The notes: generated by a model from the sequence alone, not told the origin. Numbered from the stretch's first letter, positions 1 to 15,026 are shown. The stretch: DNA of 64,000 bases from Chrysomallon squamiferum (GCA_012295275.1 CM022674.1:9016260-9080259), one strand, 5' to 3'. Translations and numbers: made by a program.

Positions 1-2331
1 GGAGGAAGAGGTGGAAGTTTTGGTCATGAGATAAGAGGAGGTAGCTTTGGTCATGAATCCAGAGGAGGGAGTTTTGGGCGAGAATCAAGGGGAGGTGGTA
101 GTTTTGGGCATGATTCAAGAGGTAGTGGTAGTTTTGGGCATGATTCCAGAGGTGGAGGAAGTTTTGGCCATGAAACTCGTGGTGGAGGCCGAACATATGG
201 AAATAATCAGTTTAGTAATCGAAATGCAACAGGTGAATCCATTAAAGTGCTTGCAAAATACGAGAATGAGCAGTCAAAAAATGGATCTAAGTTAACTGGT
301 TCCCTGTTAGGGTCAAAGACTGGGTCATCTGATTCTAAACAAAATTCATCTAAACAAGGAACAACTGATAAATCTCAAACAACATCATCAAAATCTGAAA
401 CAACTGCTAAACAAACATCTTCAAGTGACAGTTCTGAAACGCAGATATCCAAAACAGGATCTAAAACATCTTCACCTAAAAAGTCTAGTACAGCTTTGTC
501 TGGAGAAAATCCTGATAAAAAGACTGACCAAGAGGGTGAGAATAAAAGTAGTGATGAAAAGATGGAATCAGATAATAAAGAAGAAACAGAAGATGCTGAC
601 ATTAATCAACCAAGTTTGCCTCCAGAGATACCTGATATAGCTCTTGGCAGTACTGATGTTCCAGGAAAAACACCCGAGAAAATTCTGAAACTATGTGAAA
701 TGTTGGAGCCACTGAACTGTAAACTGTGTAATATGAATTTGAAGATTCGCTCACAAGCAGATCAACATTACATGGGAAAAAACCATGCCAAGAAGGTGCG
801 ATTGTTTTTTGCTGTAAAAACAGGAAGTAGTGATGATGAAACAGAAAAGGCAGAAGGAGAAGAAAAGAAAACTGAGGTAAATATCATTTTATTCTTTAAA
901 TTGAGTAAACAGTTATGTCCAGATATAATCATATATGATTTATGTAAGTTAATTATTTTTATTTATTTTATTTATCTAAATCTATTAAACTGCTTATTTT
1001 ATAAATTAATTAAACTTCTGTGTCAGTTCATTTAATTTAAAAAATCTAAACCATCTGGATATAAATTAATATTTTCATGTTATTGTGTAGTCAACTGAAG
1101 TTAAAGAAGTGAGTCCAGAGGTTTACTGCAAAGTCTGTGATGTTTCTTTTACCTCTGTCCGTCAGTCCATCCAGCATTACGGGGGCAAGAACCATCAGAA
1201 AAAAGCTAAGACAACTACTGGGTCTGGAGATTCTCCTGGAGCTACTGCAACACCATCAGCAACCACAACACCAGCTGTTGAAGAAACATCAAGGTAATAC
1301 TACTTTAATTTTTGCTAGAATCTTATTATTTTGTGATTTAAATTATTTCTTAATTTTTTCTCTTTTTTTTTTTGATGGTATGTTTTAAAAAGACTTCACC
1401 AACTCTAACAATTCTTTGTATTAATTTTTGTTAGTATTCTTTATGTGCTTTGTATCACTGAGCTATTATTTTATATTTTTAAAATTATTATTTGGTTATT
1501 TAATTCTTCTGAATAAGCAAGAGGTGTGCTATTATTTCAGTGATTCAAAGGCAATATTATATGAATGTGAAATGTGCTGTGTTCAAGTCACATCACAGGA
1601 ACAGCTGAGCATGCATCTAAATGGTGTAAAACATAAGACTAAAGTGCGTAACCATGAACGTATGGATAAGCATGATCAGCCTCTTCAAGAACAAATATTC
1701 AGAGGTCGTGGACGTGGACGAGGCTTTAGAGGCGACATGCGTGGAGGCCGAGGTGGTTTCAGAGATAACTTTCACGATAATTTCATGGCTGAACCTTTTA
1801 TGAGAGATGATTTTCCTGGAGACTTTCGAGGAGATTTTCGAGGGGATTTTCGTGGTGGCAGAGGTATATTCAGTTTTGACAGACATTTTGGAATTTTTTA
1901 ATGGGCATTCATAACAATTACTTCTGATAAGCCCTCAGTTTTTAACTACATCAATTTGGTTATAATTTTGAATTTAGCATTTATGATAAAATTGATATGA
2001 AATTAGCAGTCAGTTATTGCAAATTGTTACATTTTTGCCATTCTTGCCCAAAAAAGCTTTATTAATTCAAAATTAATTGGGAAAAAAATTATTATTGGGA
2101 ATTAATAATAATTAATACAAAAATTGAACTACATTTATTTTCTAGACTTTTTGATTATTTTTAAACGTTTTATTTTCAGGAATGAAGAGGCAGTTTGGTC
2201 GTGGCATGAGAGGCATGCCACCTCCCCCTCCTCCTTTCATGATGGGTGCAGGACCACCTTCTCTTATGGCTGATGAGTTTTTTGGTCCAAGTTTTAACAA
2301 ACGACCCAGGCAGGAAATTTTTATATTTTGA
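1..2331 (+). CDS. RGG-rich protein with three JAZ/ZNF346-type zinc fingers (5'-truncated)
   Basis: Exons 1-876, 1091-1293, 1541-1863 and 2180-2331 join with GT-AG introns in phases 0, 2 and 1, giving 517 codons plus stop TGA at 2329-2331. The frame is open from base 1, so the start lies outside the window. The N-terminal part has about six GGSFGHxSRGG-like repeats, then a Ser/Thr/Lys-rich acidic linker. Three fingers follow, each C-x2-C-x12-H-x5-H (from about 718, 1130 and 1568), each in its own exon. This spacing is typical of zf-met/JAZ fingers that bind double-stranded RNA. After finger 3 come RGRGRG and GDFRGDFRG repeats, a PPPPPP run and a basic NKRPRQ end that could be a nuclear signal. 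A nuclear RNA-binding role is inferred from family knowledge. No DZF domain is seen, which argues against ZFR. It resembles ZNF346/ZMAT-type proteins but the exact ortholog is not clear. Confidence 0.85.
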
Positions 2332-2890
2332 ATATTTTATTTGTAACATAAATTGAAAATTTACTCAGTTGCTTGGACAGCATGTTTACTGTTCAGATAA
2401 GAAATTTAAAATAATAGAGTATTTCTTAATTGCTTGGATTACTTATTTTCTTTTCTTTTTTTGTTTTGTTAAATATAAAAGATTTTTGTTTTTCATCTTA
2501 ACAAGTAATTAATTTATTTTATTACTGCTTTACATGGTGGGTTGGGTAAGCAGTTAGGGATGAAATGAAACATGCTGTCTCTAGTAACATTTTTAACATA
2601 CTTCATAGTATAAAAACTAATCATTCATATTTATACAGTAAAGAAAATCTTTCTGTTTGGATGTAATAGTAATAATAAATGCCTACAATGGACACAGATT
2701 ATAATTCTTAGAAGGCTGTTACGCAGTTCAGGATTATAATTATCAAGTGCTATTGGCCTTAGTTTAATTTATGCCCCTGATTTTTTCAAGTGGAAAATAA
2801 TAATTTTCATATAATTATTACCTTGACATAATACAGTTTGTTATTTGTGGATAATACAGTTTATAATTCAGTGGTTGTTTGTGAAATAAA
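2332..2890 (+). other. Probable 3'UTR of the zinc-finger gene
   Basis: Non-coding AT-rich sequence directly after the stop codon at 2329-2331. AATAAA occurs at about 2673 and 2885-2890, so the message could end near 2700 or 2910. The end point is inferred only from these hexamers. Confidence 0.4.
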
Positions 2891-3432
2891 ATGGTGAAAA
2901 TACATTAAAAAAAATAAAACTAAATAGTTACTAGACAGCAAGCAGAACAAATTCCAGAAGTTCAGCATTCTACTCATTATTTTCTGATTAATTATATTTT
3001 TCCTTCCTTTGAATTACAAAGAAATGTTGTATATCTTAAATAGATAGAATAACATACCTGTTGGAGAAACAAAATGTGGCTGTAAGAATCTAAGAAAAGT
3101 CACATTTACCCTAGTTGAAAGTAGTAAATTGATCTTAGTTTTGTCCTGAAATGTAACTTATTATTATTTTGTTATTATTATTATCATCGTTGTCATTTTT
3201 TCTTTGACTTTGTTTATACTGGTCATGGCTTTATTATAGATTATCAAATGAAACCAAAGTATTCATAACTTCATAATTTTGAAAAATAAATGTGTAAAGA
3301 GCTAAACACAATATTTTAATTAATTAATTAAAATATATGGCAGAAGCATCTAGAGTAATAATATTCCCTTTATTTTTAATTATTTAGAAGATTATTTTAA
3401 ATTTCCCATTCAGATTTCTGTAAATGTGTATT

Positions 3433-3463
<31 letters not shown>

Positions 3464-6400
3464 GAGTGTATAGGAAAATTTCTTTTCTAAAATATTATCA
3501 GATGCTGTTTGTAAATTGGAAAGAATTTAACTTGCTATTGCCTCCGGCCAAGTCTCTTGGAACCATAAGGAGCAATCAGTTTAAAACCTGTTGGATCCAA
3601 AATTACTTGTATTATTTTTTAGTTAATTTCAGAATAGGTATATTTATTATTATTATTATTATTTTTATTTTTTATTTTTTTTTTTTTTAATGTTCCTTCT
3701 GTACAAGATTACTCTCAGATACAGTTATTTTGACATGAAGAATTAAATTTTACATTTAACATTATATGTGTCTGCAGTTTAAATAGACATCTTGATACAG
3801 AGTCCAGTTTTTTGGGTTTTTTTTTAATAATGCCAAGTATTTTTTTTTTTTTTTTGGAGAGAATTGAAAAAAAGAAAAGAAAAAATAAAGTTTACAGGAA
3901 CGTAAGAAAGCCTTTTATTAATTTTTTTTTTTTTTTTTTATGTTACTGTGATAACAGAATTAACCCAATAATTATGAATCCTATTAGATTAAATTAAAGC
4001 CAATTTTTTATTTTAATGGATAAGTCCTTCTTTGAAAATGACATCATTTTGACAAACAGAAGCAAATAGACTAAAGAGAAAATTGTCTAGCAATTTTGTT
4101 TCATTTGTCGCTAGAGATTTTGGGATACAATTGAGACCAGAAAAATTTAATAGATATTTCTGATAAGCCTAATAGTTTTTGATAAAATTCAAAAATAAAT
4201 TAGTGAAGAAATAGGATATTAAAAAGAATAATAGTTTTTAATGTTATTTCCTATCAGAGACTCAGTGTTGAATATAGTGAATGTTTGTTTGCTATGATTT
4301 GTACTAAACATACTTCATTTGATAAGAATAAATGTTCAGTGATCTCCATAAACATATACATTTTTTTCTCTTGCACTCTATTCACTTTGATACTGCCAGA
4401 ATTATATTTTTCAAAGCATGATCTATGCTTAAATGTAAACTATTTTATATATAAATCAGCTCATCTGCATCCAAACATTGTTTAAATAGCCACTTTCTAA
4501 CTATTAGTAATCATTCAGTTTGTTAATAAGAAATGATTTATATTGATCTTAAAGCATTTGCAAGAGTCAGAATTATTGTAATGAACAAGGTTTTAGTTAA
4601 GAAGCAGCCAAGACTTTCTGATATATCTTCTAACATTGGGCTAACTCATGGTTTCTCTGACTAATTTCCATTCTTGGTTCAAAGATATTTTAAAAAGTTA
4701 AATATTCAAATTATTTGTGTTTGATAGAAGAAAATTGGTTTTACATTTATTTAAGACAAAATTTGAAAATTACATCTAATAGAAATTAAAAGAACATTTT
4801 CTTGTTTTCAAAAGCTGATAATATTACGAATAGTAAGATACTATTTTTTTTCTTGACAGTAGTAAAAATACATATGATACACCCATCATGTATAAAGATT
4901 TGGATTTGTCAGTGAATATAGTAATATAGAAGATATAGTGGTAGAGTTATATCCCCTGTGTATATGCTGTTCATTTGATCAGTTTCCAACAAGAAGTTAA
5001 TTCAGATTCAAAACTGAAAGAAGAATATTATCAGTTAATAAAACAGTAATTTCAAAGTGATTATCAGTTGGTCAGTTTAAAATATTAAATATTCTGGAAA
5101 AGATAAGTGCTATTTTGTTCCTGTTGTTGGAAGATTAATTTATTGTTTTTCACTAATAAGTATGGTTTATATAAAAAATAAAATTAATAATTTAACAACT
5201 CTTAGTGTTGAAATGATAGAAAAAGCACCAAGCTTTGGACCTTGATTCAATTATAAATCCTGTTATTGTGTATAATGATATTTGTTATGAAACTGATAAA
5301 TGTGATACTTTGCTGAGTATTGTAAAGTTAAAGTTCAAAATAATAATTAAAAAGGGAATAAAAAGTAGAAAACTTACTGTGACATTTAAAAGCTTTATTT
5401 AAAAGTCAGAATGCATTGAATTTAAACTAATATTATTAGTTTTAATTAGATTATTAAAGATCAAAATCCAGATTTATTTTTTGATTTATTCTTTTTTTTT
5501 TTTTTTTTTTGTAAAAACTAATTTAAAGTTGTGGTTAGAAGATTTATTAGTTAACTAATTAAATCTGTAATAAATTTGAACAAACAAAGATATATCAGTC
5601 CCTTATAAAAGGCTTCAATTCTGGTTTAAAATATAAGAGTAACATTTTATTATGGTTATATAGCTTTTTTCTGTTATTTATTTTTAAAAATTACAAACAT
5701 GTTTTCAGTTCTTTTTGATGTTCTCGTACAAGAAAACATTCTAAAAAGTAAGCTAGTAATAAGTTTGGAACTTATATTACCTTGATGTTATACTTTCTAG
5801 AAGGGTTCATTCACTGGATGATTTATCCACAGACATTGCATATATACATACACACACACACAGTGAAAAAACAACCTTTGACTAACCCAAGTTCATTTCA
5901 AGGACACTTCAGCTGTTGTTAATCTATTATGAACAAAATTCTATCTAATCTGGATGCTATATACTTTGGATTCCAGGTATAAATTTCGGTCCAAAAGAAT
6001 AATTTATATAGTAATTAGCTTTGACAACACCAGACAGTTTTGCAAGTATGATTACTTCTTAAACAATGACAGCAATTAACACATAATTAGAATACTGCAT
6101 GAGATGAAATGATTGCAAATCTTTGAAGCTTAATAAACAGTAATGCCATGCTTCTTGTAATTTCTATAATGAAGCTAGATGAACAAAAAAGTGGCTACTG
6201 CTTATTTTTCAAAGGTAATTGAGAGCATAATTACATGAAAAACACTGGCAGTGAAATAGACATATGGGTGACAGCACAGAGGAGTTACTATTTTGTTTTA
6301 TTTCTGTTTTTGTTGAAGACTTAAGATTAAATGTTTTTGAAGTCAAGGAAGAATAAATAATATATTATTGCTTTTTTTTTTTTTTTTTAAGACAAATATA

Positions 6401-9400
6401 TAATAAACATTAGCAAATGAAAGATCTTTTTAAAAATGTTTTGGTTTGATAAGAAAAAATAAAGATTAAAAGAAAATTATTAAAGTTTAACAGGATAATA
6501 TTGATAACGATTTGGGAATTTAAAATGTGGTAAATTACAGTAAAAAAAACTCACTAGTGGATTAATTATCCAGAACTAAATTTTGGTTGTGGATAAACTG
6601 GTGGACTAAATGTCTGTGGATCACTTATCCAAGGGATGTAACTGCATTCTCCTCATTTAACAATATTCAACAAAATGTTGTTCAGAAATAAATCTCTGTT
6701 TATTATTATTATAATTTATTTATTTATTTATTTATTTATTTTATTATTATTATTATTTTTTTAATATATTAAAATTTGGAAATACATAACCACCAGATGT
6801 TTATTTTAATTAGGGTATAAAAGTTGCAAAGGTGACAGAACATTAGTATGTTTATAAAAATATGAGAACTGTTGGATTTATTCTACAAACATTTTAATAA
6901 CAGATATTATTGATTTGAAAGTTGAAATTTAAATGTATTTCTTTATTGTGAAGTGGAAGTTTAAAATATTAATTTCTGAATCCAGTTTACAGCTGTAACT
7001 GTTTCTTTTTTCTTTATTTTTCAAAAAGCATTTCACTTTTTGAAGTTATGTATCAGTTCAGAATAGTTCTTAATATGTAAATTATATTAATTCTTTTTTA
7101 AAAACAAATTTCATAAATAAATATTTCCATTCCCAGGTAAACAAACATTATACATTATACGCATATATATGTACATAATACGTACAAAAATGTTGTTTTC
7201 ATGGTAACAAGTATAAATGAAAAGTGTAATAGTTTATTCTTAACATGGACGTAATCTATGATTTTGTTGCCATGGAAATAGTTTATGCTTTCAGCTAAGA
7301 ATATTGGATATATTTAAATGTATATTTCTTATTCTTTTGATGAAAATTGGCAGGAATGGCAAAAAGGGAAAAGAAAAATAATGTTTATGTATTATTGTCA
7401 TAATTACAAAAGGCAGCATTTTTAGAAATATGTGACATCTGTTATAGTGACTTATAATTAGTAAATTAAACTGAAAATAAATCATTCAGGTACATTTGTT
7501 TGTTGTACATTTAACAATGTGGTTTTGCAACTTAACAAATTTTTAAGAAATTAGCAGTAATAATTATTTGCATATTAAAATACTTTAAAAATATTTTCAC
7601 ATTAGTATTACATATTACATGTATTTCTAATATTCATAAAACTACTGTAATAAATCAGGAGGTACAAAAATCTTAACATAAAGAGATATGTTTAATTTAC
7701 AGGCGGGGTTTTTTCCACTAAGTTGTCTGCTTAGTTTGACATCACAGACAAGCTGCATTTTGATTCAACCAGCAACAGCAAGCCAAGAAGATTAATTAGC
7801 AGTTTTTGTAATAAGTTAATTCTGCTGTAACATAAAAATTGATATGACACTGTAGAAAAATATGCTGTAAAATATAGACCAGGTTTTGTTTAAAAGCATT
7901 CTTTTATTTATTTATTTTTGTTGTTTTTTGCATTGTCCTTACTAGGTATTATTATTCCTGTGGTTTGAACAATATCATATTTACTTCAGTATATTTCATA
8001 ATCCTTTATAACATTTTACTGAATGTTGTTTATGTTGTGTTGGTACACTAAAATTGTCTATCTTTATTTATTGGTAAAACCAAAATTTTAATCTGAAAAT
8101 ATCTTTAGAAAAACATATGTGTATTCTCTCGATAGAATAAAATAATATTTTAACTTTGTCGTTTGTTTGTTACACCTAAATTAGCCTCTGTTTTAACTAA
8201 ATAAATGAAGAAGATCAATCAGACCCTTAACACAGTTTTGTTTATATCCCAGGTAAATACGTTTATGATTTCTGTTAAGTATGTATTTTGTAACATTTCT
8301 TTCAAACAGTTATCTGGCTATTCATAGGTACACAACATTAAGCAGAAATACAACTGTCTAGAGTGATTAAACACCAGATATTATTTTAAGATATTACAAG
8401 TATGAAAAATAAAACTGTACAAAAAAAGAGGGAAAATCTGATTAATTTTAGTATTGACTTTCTATTCACACATATATTACGTGAAACAGTGTTAAAATGA
8501 TCAGGCACTGAACGTATGTAAAAAGTACTTTGTAGAAGGATAGTTGAATTACTCTTGATCATTTATTGGTTGTAAATAGAAAAATTTTCATTTCATTAGT
8601 GTTAGTGGTTTGTAATTGTTGTTATCTGTAATTATGTTGTTCTTTTCCTGTAATTATATATTTTCAGATTTTCATTTTATAGTAATTATGCTTTTTAAAG
8701 TTGTTCAAAATACTAATACACAATTTGACTGTTACTCCATTTATTGTAATTATTTAAATTCTTTTAATGAAACAATAAATCAAAATAAGGATAGATGAGA
8801 TCCCAATTGTTTTTTTCCCCCATTCATTAATGAGATAAAATGTTTATTTTTTCTTACATTAGAAGTTAATTGTTCTCATTTGATTGGTATTGTATTTGTC
8901 ATTTGTTAATGTTACATTAAAGTAATAATGAAAAACAAGAAGTAGTAGTAGTTTTGGTCTTAACTTTCAGAAGTAAAATTACCATACTGAAATAATGTAT
9001 AAAAAAGTTTCTTCATAAGTTCAGATTTTATATCATTTTAATGTTTTAGATAAGAATCAAAATTTTATATTAATAATCACCCAATTCTTAATACTTAATG
9101 TCAGTTTGAAGAATTCATTAGATTTCCATCTTAATTTTATAAATTTACACTTAGCATTGGTTATCATAATTCATAGTAAATAAATTAATTGATTAGAAAA
9201 ACAGAAAGAAATGAAAGCCATTTTTTATTCTTTTTCAGCTGATAAATTAGAACAATTCATTTGTAAAATATCTTCATTATCATACCTTCATAATATTTAA
9301 CAAACTGAAATATTTTAAAGGTGAACTGGTTTTGAAACAGTATCATTGGTAATGGTTTGCAAACTACAATAAAAAAAAAAATAATTTCATTATTTTGCTT

Positions 9401-9796
9401 CTCAATTTTTGTACATATCTAGGATTTATATATGTAAAAAAAACTAGTAACCTGTCTGGAATAACATATTTTTGGTTATCTAGCAATATGTTAAAGAAAA
9501 TAGATTATTGAGAAATGTTCATCATATTCTTCAAAATGAATATAATGAAGAAAACTTTGAATTTCATGTCTTTGCCATTTAATTTGAGATGGTAAATTGA
9601 CTGTATGGCAGTTAAAAAAAGAAAAATCTATGCAATAATGATTGATACTAAATCAGAAAATGTGACATTCTTTAATGTATCAAAATTCATATAGTAATAA
9701 TTTATTCATTTTTTGTTTATCTTCAGTAATTATTATTTACATAAACTCTTCAAATTTACCTACTTTTAGAAAAATGGTCATTAAAAGAAATGTGTT

Positions 9797-9844
<48 letters not shown>

Positions 9845-12800
9845 CATTTTTTTTTCATTCATTTGGAAATCTGAATATAACAATATTGCTTCACATTTCT
9901 GAAAAATTTATAAATAATAACAAGAACTATCATTTTTACATTATTATTATAATTACAATTATTATTGTTATAATTAAATTTTGTTATTTTTTTATTTTTC
10001 CTTTTATATAGGGTGAAACTTAAGACAGGATCTTTTCTTCTTTTTTTTTTCTCTTCCAGTAAAGTATAAAAATAAAAAGAACTAAAATAAATATATAAAA
10101 GCAATAAGAAACAACTTATTGACATCTAGTATAACATTAATACATTTAATTTTTTTTTTTTTTTTTTTTTTTTAATTTTGTATTGTTAAAAGAATTCTCA
10201 CAGTCAAGCCCTATGGTTAGCAATATTCATTTTAAAATTTGGACTACAGTATTATTATTTTATTTTTATTTTGTTAGTCGTCCCTTTTTATTTATTTTTA
10301 TTTTTTTCCACATGTTATTATCATATTACTTTATTTAAAGAGAATTATTATAGTACTGTTCATTTATAGTTAAGATATTTATGTTTATTTCAATTTTAAT
10401 TTTTAAGAGATTATTGGTAATTCTGTTATTTTCAATATGTTTCAGGGATGAGGCAGGTTTGTTAAAGTTTTTAAAAATCTGACATTAAGTCCTTGAAAAT
10501 GTCAGAAATCTTTATACAATTAGAGATGCACACAAACTGTATTTTATGTTTATATTTATTTTTGTTAAAATAATTTAAAGAAGTTATAAAGTTTAGACAG
10601 ATCTTGCAGCAAATAATGCTTCTCTTTTAAAATATCTGAAATTTGTATAGAAAGAATCTTTTAAAGTTTTATTATTCTACTCTTTTTTATTACACTGTAT
10701 CAAAATGTTTATACTCATTCTGTTAATAAAATTGTAATTTTCTGAGAAATTATGGCTGTATTTCAGTTGTGTGTGTGTGTGTGTTGAAGAATTGTTGAAT
10801 ATTGTGTATTTCAGTATATTTGTAAAATCACCTGTACACAAACTTTAAATTACCTTCATAAAATCATGTAACTGAAAACAGGTTTGATGCTAATTGTTTC
10901 AGATTAGATCATGTTTCTTTAGTATGGTTTGTTTGCATATAGAATCAGTTATGTACATTTTCAAAATTGGAATCTCTTCTTTTTATTCATTTGAGTATTG
11001 TAAGTTAACAGAAAATGTTACATTTTAAAAATAAATATTTTGTTTTATTTTAATATTTTTCTTTGGCATGTCAATATTAATAAAGAATATATAAACAGTT
11101 GGTTTCCTTTCTTCTTCACTAAACCTGCAATATCTTCTCTCTTTATAAAGAACAAACATTTAAATCAAATTTAAAAAAAAAAAAAAATTAAAACAACAAC
11201 AAAGCAATAAAAAAACATCTCTTAAAACAACAGTTAATAATAAAAATTATTTACAAATAATAATCATGTCCAACAAAACATATAAACAATTTTTTTTTAA
11301 ATAATAAATCTTGAAAACTGGATGGTTAATTTGTGCATTTTCTAAAAGAAACGGCTCTTAACATTCTAGAAATATTTTAAAAATTCCAATTTCTCTTTGA
11401 TTGGAGTCTTAATTTTTATTTATTTATTGTTACTTTGAATACAAAATATAAACTGCTGTTTATAAAGGCTTTCATTCAGTGTATAGTTACGTTTGAAAAT
11501 TGTCCTCACATGTACTTGAAATACTCTGTATCCTTCTGAATGGCCACAACATAATAATGCTTGTAAAATTCCTATTACTGACAAATGCCCATTTTTATTA
11601 GTTATGTTATTTTTATTTTATATTTTAATCTAGTATTTTACAATTATATTAAAAATTTATAATCATCATTTACTTAGATTTTACAGTGTTTTTCTTAATT
11701 AAAAATCTTTTAAAGAATTCTGTTAATAAGCAGTTAATGGAATTTTTAATGATAGTGATAATGGTTTAATTTATTATCATAATTCTGTTGTATTTTAATT
11801 TTAATGGAGAGGTTCTCTACATGAGGTAGGTGTGAGACTAAATAAAAATTGTGCTGTTCCTTTAATTGTTTTGTTTTGATGTAAAAAATATTTCTTAATA
11901 CAGCTTGGATTTTTGATCCAATTAAATTAAAAGAAAACATTTTTTTAAAAACAAAGAAAAAAAACAAGAAAAAGAACTGTTTTTATTAAAGTAAAGACAA
12001 AGTATTTAGCCTTTTTTTATAGCAACCAGTTTTTAGTCTCTGTAGACATTAACTGTCTCAGTGTATATCGATTCATTTAAAGACATACTTGGAGGACATT
12101 TTAGTTCATGGTTATTAGTTTTACACTTTTTTTTTTTAATTACTATATTACAAATATGGTTAATTACGTATTTAGGCCTTATTAATTTTATATTAATTTT
12201 TGTGCTATTATTATTATTTTTAATGTTTGAATAAAATATTCTTTTTTTTTTTTTCATTGTTATATAAGATATATAACTTCATTTAAGATCTGTAGACATC
12301 TTTTTAGGACTGATAAATTGTGCAGAAACAGTTTTCCTGCAGAAATTATCTGCTTTCATTTACTCAATATATATTTTTAGTGGACAAATTTTTAATGTAC
12401 ATGTGTGGTATGAGCCAGATTCCATTTTCTGTAGTTGTAAACAGAGCTGTGCAGCTAATACATTGGTGGAATAGCTCTGACATGTAGTTACAACGAAGTG
12501 ATCTTTATGGACATGTTTGACGTGACATGTATAAAGTTACATCGAAGTGATCTGTATGGACTTGTTTAAAGTTACAATGAAGTGATCAGTGTGGACATGT
12601 ATAAGGTAACAACGAAGTGATCTATTTCTTCCATTGTAAGGTAATATTTGTGTCAACTATTTAAAACTTTCATCAGTTTTATAGCTTTGTTAATAATATC
12701 AACCAGACAGTACAGAAATGAGATGAAACAAGCTGATAGTTGCTGGTTTCTCTGTCTTGTCCTTAATCCATGATAAATCTCATTCATTGAGTTATGAGCT

Positions 12801-14073
12801 GATCTTTTCAATTTTTAATCAGTCTGATATATTGCAATTTTCCACTACAACAAAAATAAATACGTTTTTTTTCTAAAAATATAAAGAAAATATGCACCTT
12901 TTTTGAAAGAAAAATATTATTTCTTTTTGTTTTTTATTTGAGAACTGATAAAAATAAAAAGTAATTTGTAAGATAACTGTTTTATATTCCCACATAAAAG
13001 GGTTATATTAAAATCTGACATATATTCATTCATTGTCATAATATCTCAAAGATGGGTAATTAAATTCATTGTTATATTGACAAGAAACTAACAAGAAATT
13101 CAAAAGTTATAAAAAGTATTTAGAAAAATTAGAGAATTCAGTATTGCTAGGATAACATTTTAAATTTGTATTAATCATGTAGCTTTTGTTTGGTAAGCAA
13201 TAATTATTATGGATTTACTTTCACATTGTATACTTGTTTGTTTTTGTTTTTGTTTTTTCATTGTAAATCCATAATCAGCTGTAGATTTTAAAATAACAAA
13301 TTTCAGCAATTTGATTATATTATATTACTTATTTATTTGTTTAAATTTTATTAATTAAATAAACAGTGACAGGCATATGTTGACAAAACTTTTGTTAGTG
13401 CTTGGATCCAGATGAATGTTCGTTCTGATTTTTTTTTTTTTTCTGCTGTAATAATCAGTTATTATAATGATTAATGGATCCATAAAACATTTTTTTTACA
13501 GTTTTTTTTTTTTTTAATTTTTAATATTTTTTATTGCTGTTATTATTTCTTACAATGAAATAGTATTCAGCTGATAGCAATATGAATGAGTTTCAGCATT
13601 GGGTTAAGTCAGGCAGTTGAATACAGGAACTTTTCTCTTGTATTTAGCAGTACTGTGAGAATAACTATTATCAATAACTATAAGGTATATGATACATATT
13701 CCATACAGCTGCTAATGTTATTGTATTTTACAACCACTTTGAATAAACAACCAGCCAAAAGATATTTCATCATTATAGTTTTTCTCTAAACAGTTAATCT
13801 ATATCTTATACCTTAAAAGGTACAATTATTTTCTCAAGCTAATCTTTTCAAGTTATTATTTTTTAGTTTATTTTATTTATTTATTTATTTGTTAGATTAA
13901 AAAGTGTAATATGGTATAAATCACAAATATTAGTGTATTTGATGTATTCAAAGCATTCTTTATTATTGTATTACAAGGCTGAATTAGTACTGAAAACATT
14001 TTTTTTTTTCCTTAGTTCAGCGCCATTTGATAAATTAATGCAAATATTTCTCAGTTTGAAATAACTCTGATAA
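2891..14073. other. AT-rich intergenic DNA without a supportable gene
   Basis: No open frame here shows domain-like composition; the longest are AT-rich runs of I, F, N, K and Y without plausible splice partners. Contents are poly-A/T tracts (for example near 3840, 5494, 6370 and 10150), short TG and TA microsatellites (3436-3464, 9789-9844, 10769-10784), TTA/TTTA tracts near 6700-6765 and a diverged 35-bp repeat at 12487-12625. It could include extended 3'UTR of the zinc-finger gene or introns of a gene whose exons I cannot see. Confidence 0.5.
12487..12625. repeat. Diverged 35-bp tandem repeat, four copies
   Basis: The core GTTACAACGAAGTGATCT recurs at 12487, 12536, 12571 and about 12606, with spacings of 49, 35 and 35 bp, each followed by a variant of TTTATGGACATGT. 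No coding frame runs through it. Confidence 0.7.
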
Positions 14074-14075
14074 TA

Positions 14076-14659
14076 CAGGTATGGAACCATTTATCCTGCC
14101 AACTTTTGGGCTGAATATGGTTCAGATTTGTGGATGCAAGCTAAATATACAGATGTATTTAAAATATATAACAATGAAGAATAAAAGTGTACTTTATAGA
14201 TACAATTTGGTAAACTCTTAAAGCAGTATGTTTTATAATTATTCCCACTCAAAGTTCTTAAACTGGGATATACAGGATCAAAATTAAATGAAAATGATAA
14301 AGAACATAGTTTTATGTAAAAGTTAAGGTACAAATTAATACATTTCTTGATATTAAAATTCTTAATACCATGTTTAATATATTGGATGAAAATTAAATGA
14401 AGAAAAATAAAGAGCATTATTTTATTTAACTGTTTCTCGGTAAACCTGTATAGATCTATAATTATGATTTCTACAGAGCAACAGTCTCACATAAACTGAC
14501 GTTGTTCAGTGTGCACATAATGGAAACCAAAACAGTATGGCCAAATGGCAAACTGTAGCATTTCAAATTTAAAAGTAGTCAATATTTTTAAAAAAACAAT
14601 ACAGCTGTTTTTCTGGATTTGCCAGATTTCTTGAAGCCAGATAAATGGTTTGGTACCTG
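14076..14659. mobile_element. TA-flanked MITE with about 24-bp terminal inverted repeats
   Basis: The left end reads CAGGTATGGAACCATTTATC and the right end, read on the minus strand, CAGGTACCAAACCATTTATC, so 17 of the first 20 bases match. Both ends abut TA (14074-14075 and 14660-14661), the target duplication of Tc1/mariner/pogo-type elements. The 584-bp interior has no transposase-like frame; a 108-codon minus frame at 14091-14417 is AT-rich and overlaps the terminal repeat. Assignment to a superfamily is inferred from the TA target and the CAGG end. Confidence 0.6.
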
Positions 14660-15026
14660 TAATTTATTTTCTCAAATTAAAAAAAAGAAAAGAAAGAACT
14701 TTACAAGAATTATTAATAAATATAAAAATATTTTATTTAAAAATAATAAATATGATATCTTTTGGCCTATTAGTTTTTATTTGTCAGTGCTTTTAAAAAT
14801 AATGGTATTAAATTATTATAATAGAAATTTTTATTTTAGGTTCATTGGATATTAAAAATGTGGATTTGCTTCAGTGAGCTGCTAGAAAACTTGAGGCATC
14901 AGACAGTGAGTTAAGAAAAAGCCTTTAAAGGTAGGTATAAACAGATTGTAGTTTTTAATTATGGTAAACTCATACTGTGGTAACAAAATGAATTACATCC
15001 AACTTTTCACCATTCATGTCTAGTAA

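Noticed and set aside
6545-6645. Repeated GTGGAT...TTATCCA motifs that looked like transposon ends
   Set aside because: The copies are in direct rather than inverted orientation and no target duplication could be seen.
14840-14930. A 91-bp block with good acceptor (TTTATTTTAG) and donor (AAAG|GTAGGT), one frame reading like SLDIKNVDLLQ...ARKLEASDSELRKSL
   Set aside because: That frame has two in-frame stops (TGA and TAA) and no phase-compatible partner exon. It might be a non-coding or dead exon but cannot be supported as CDS.
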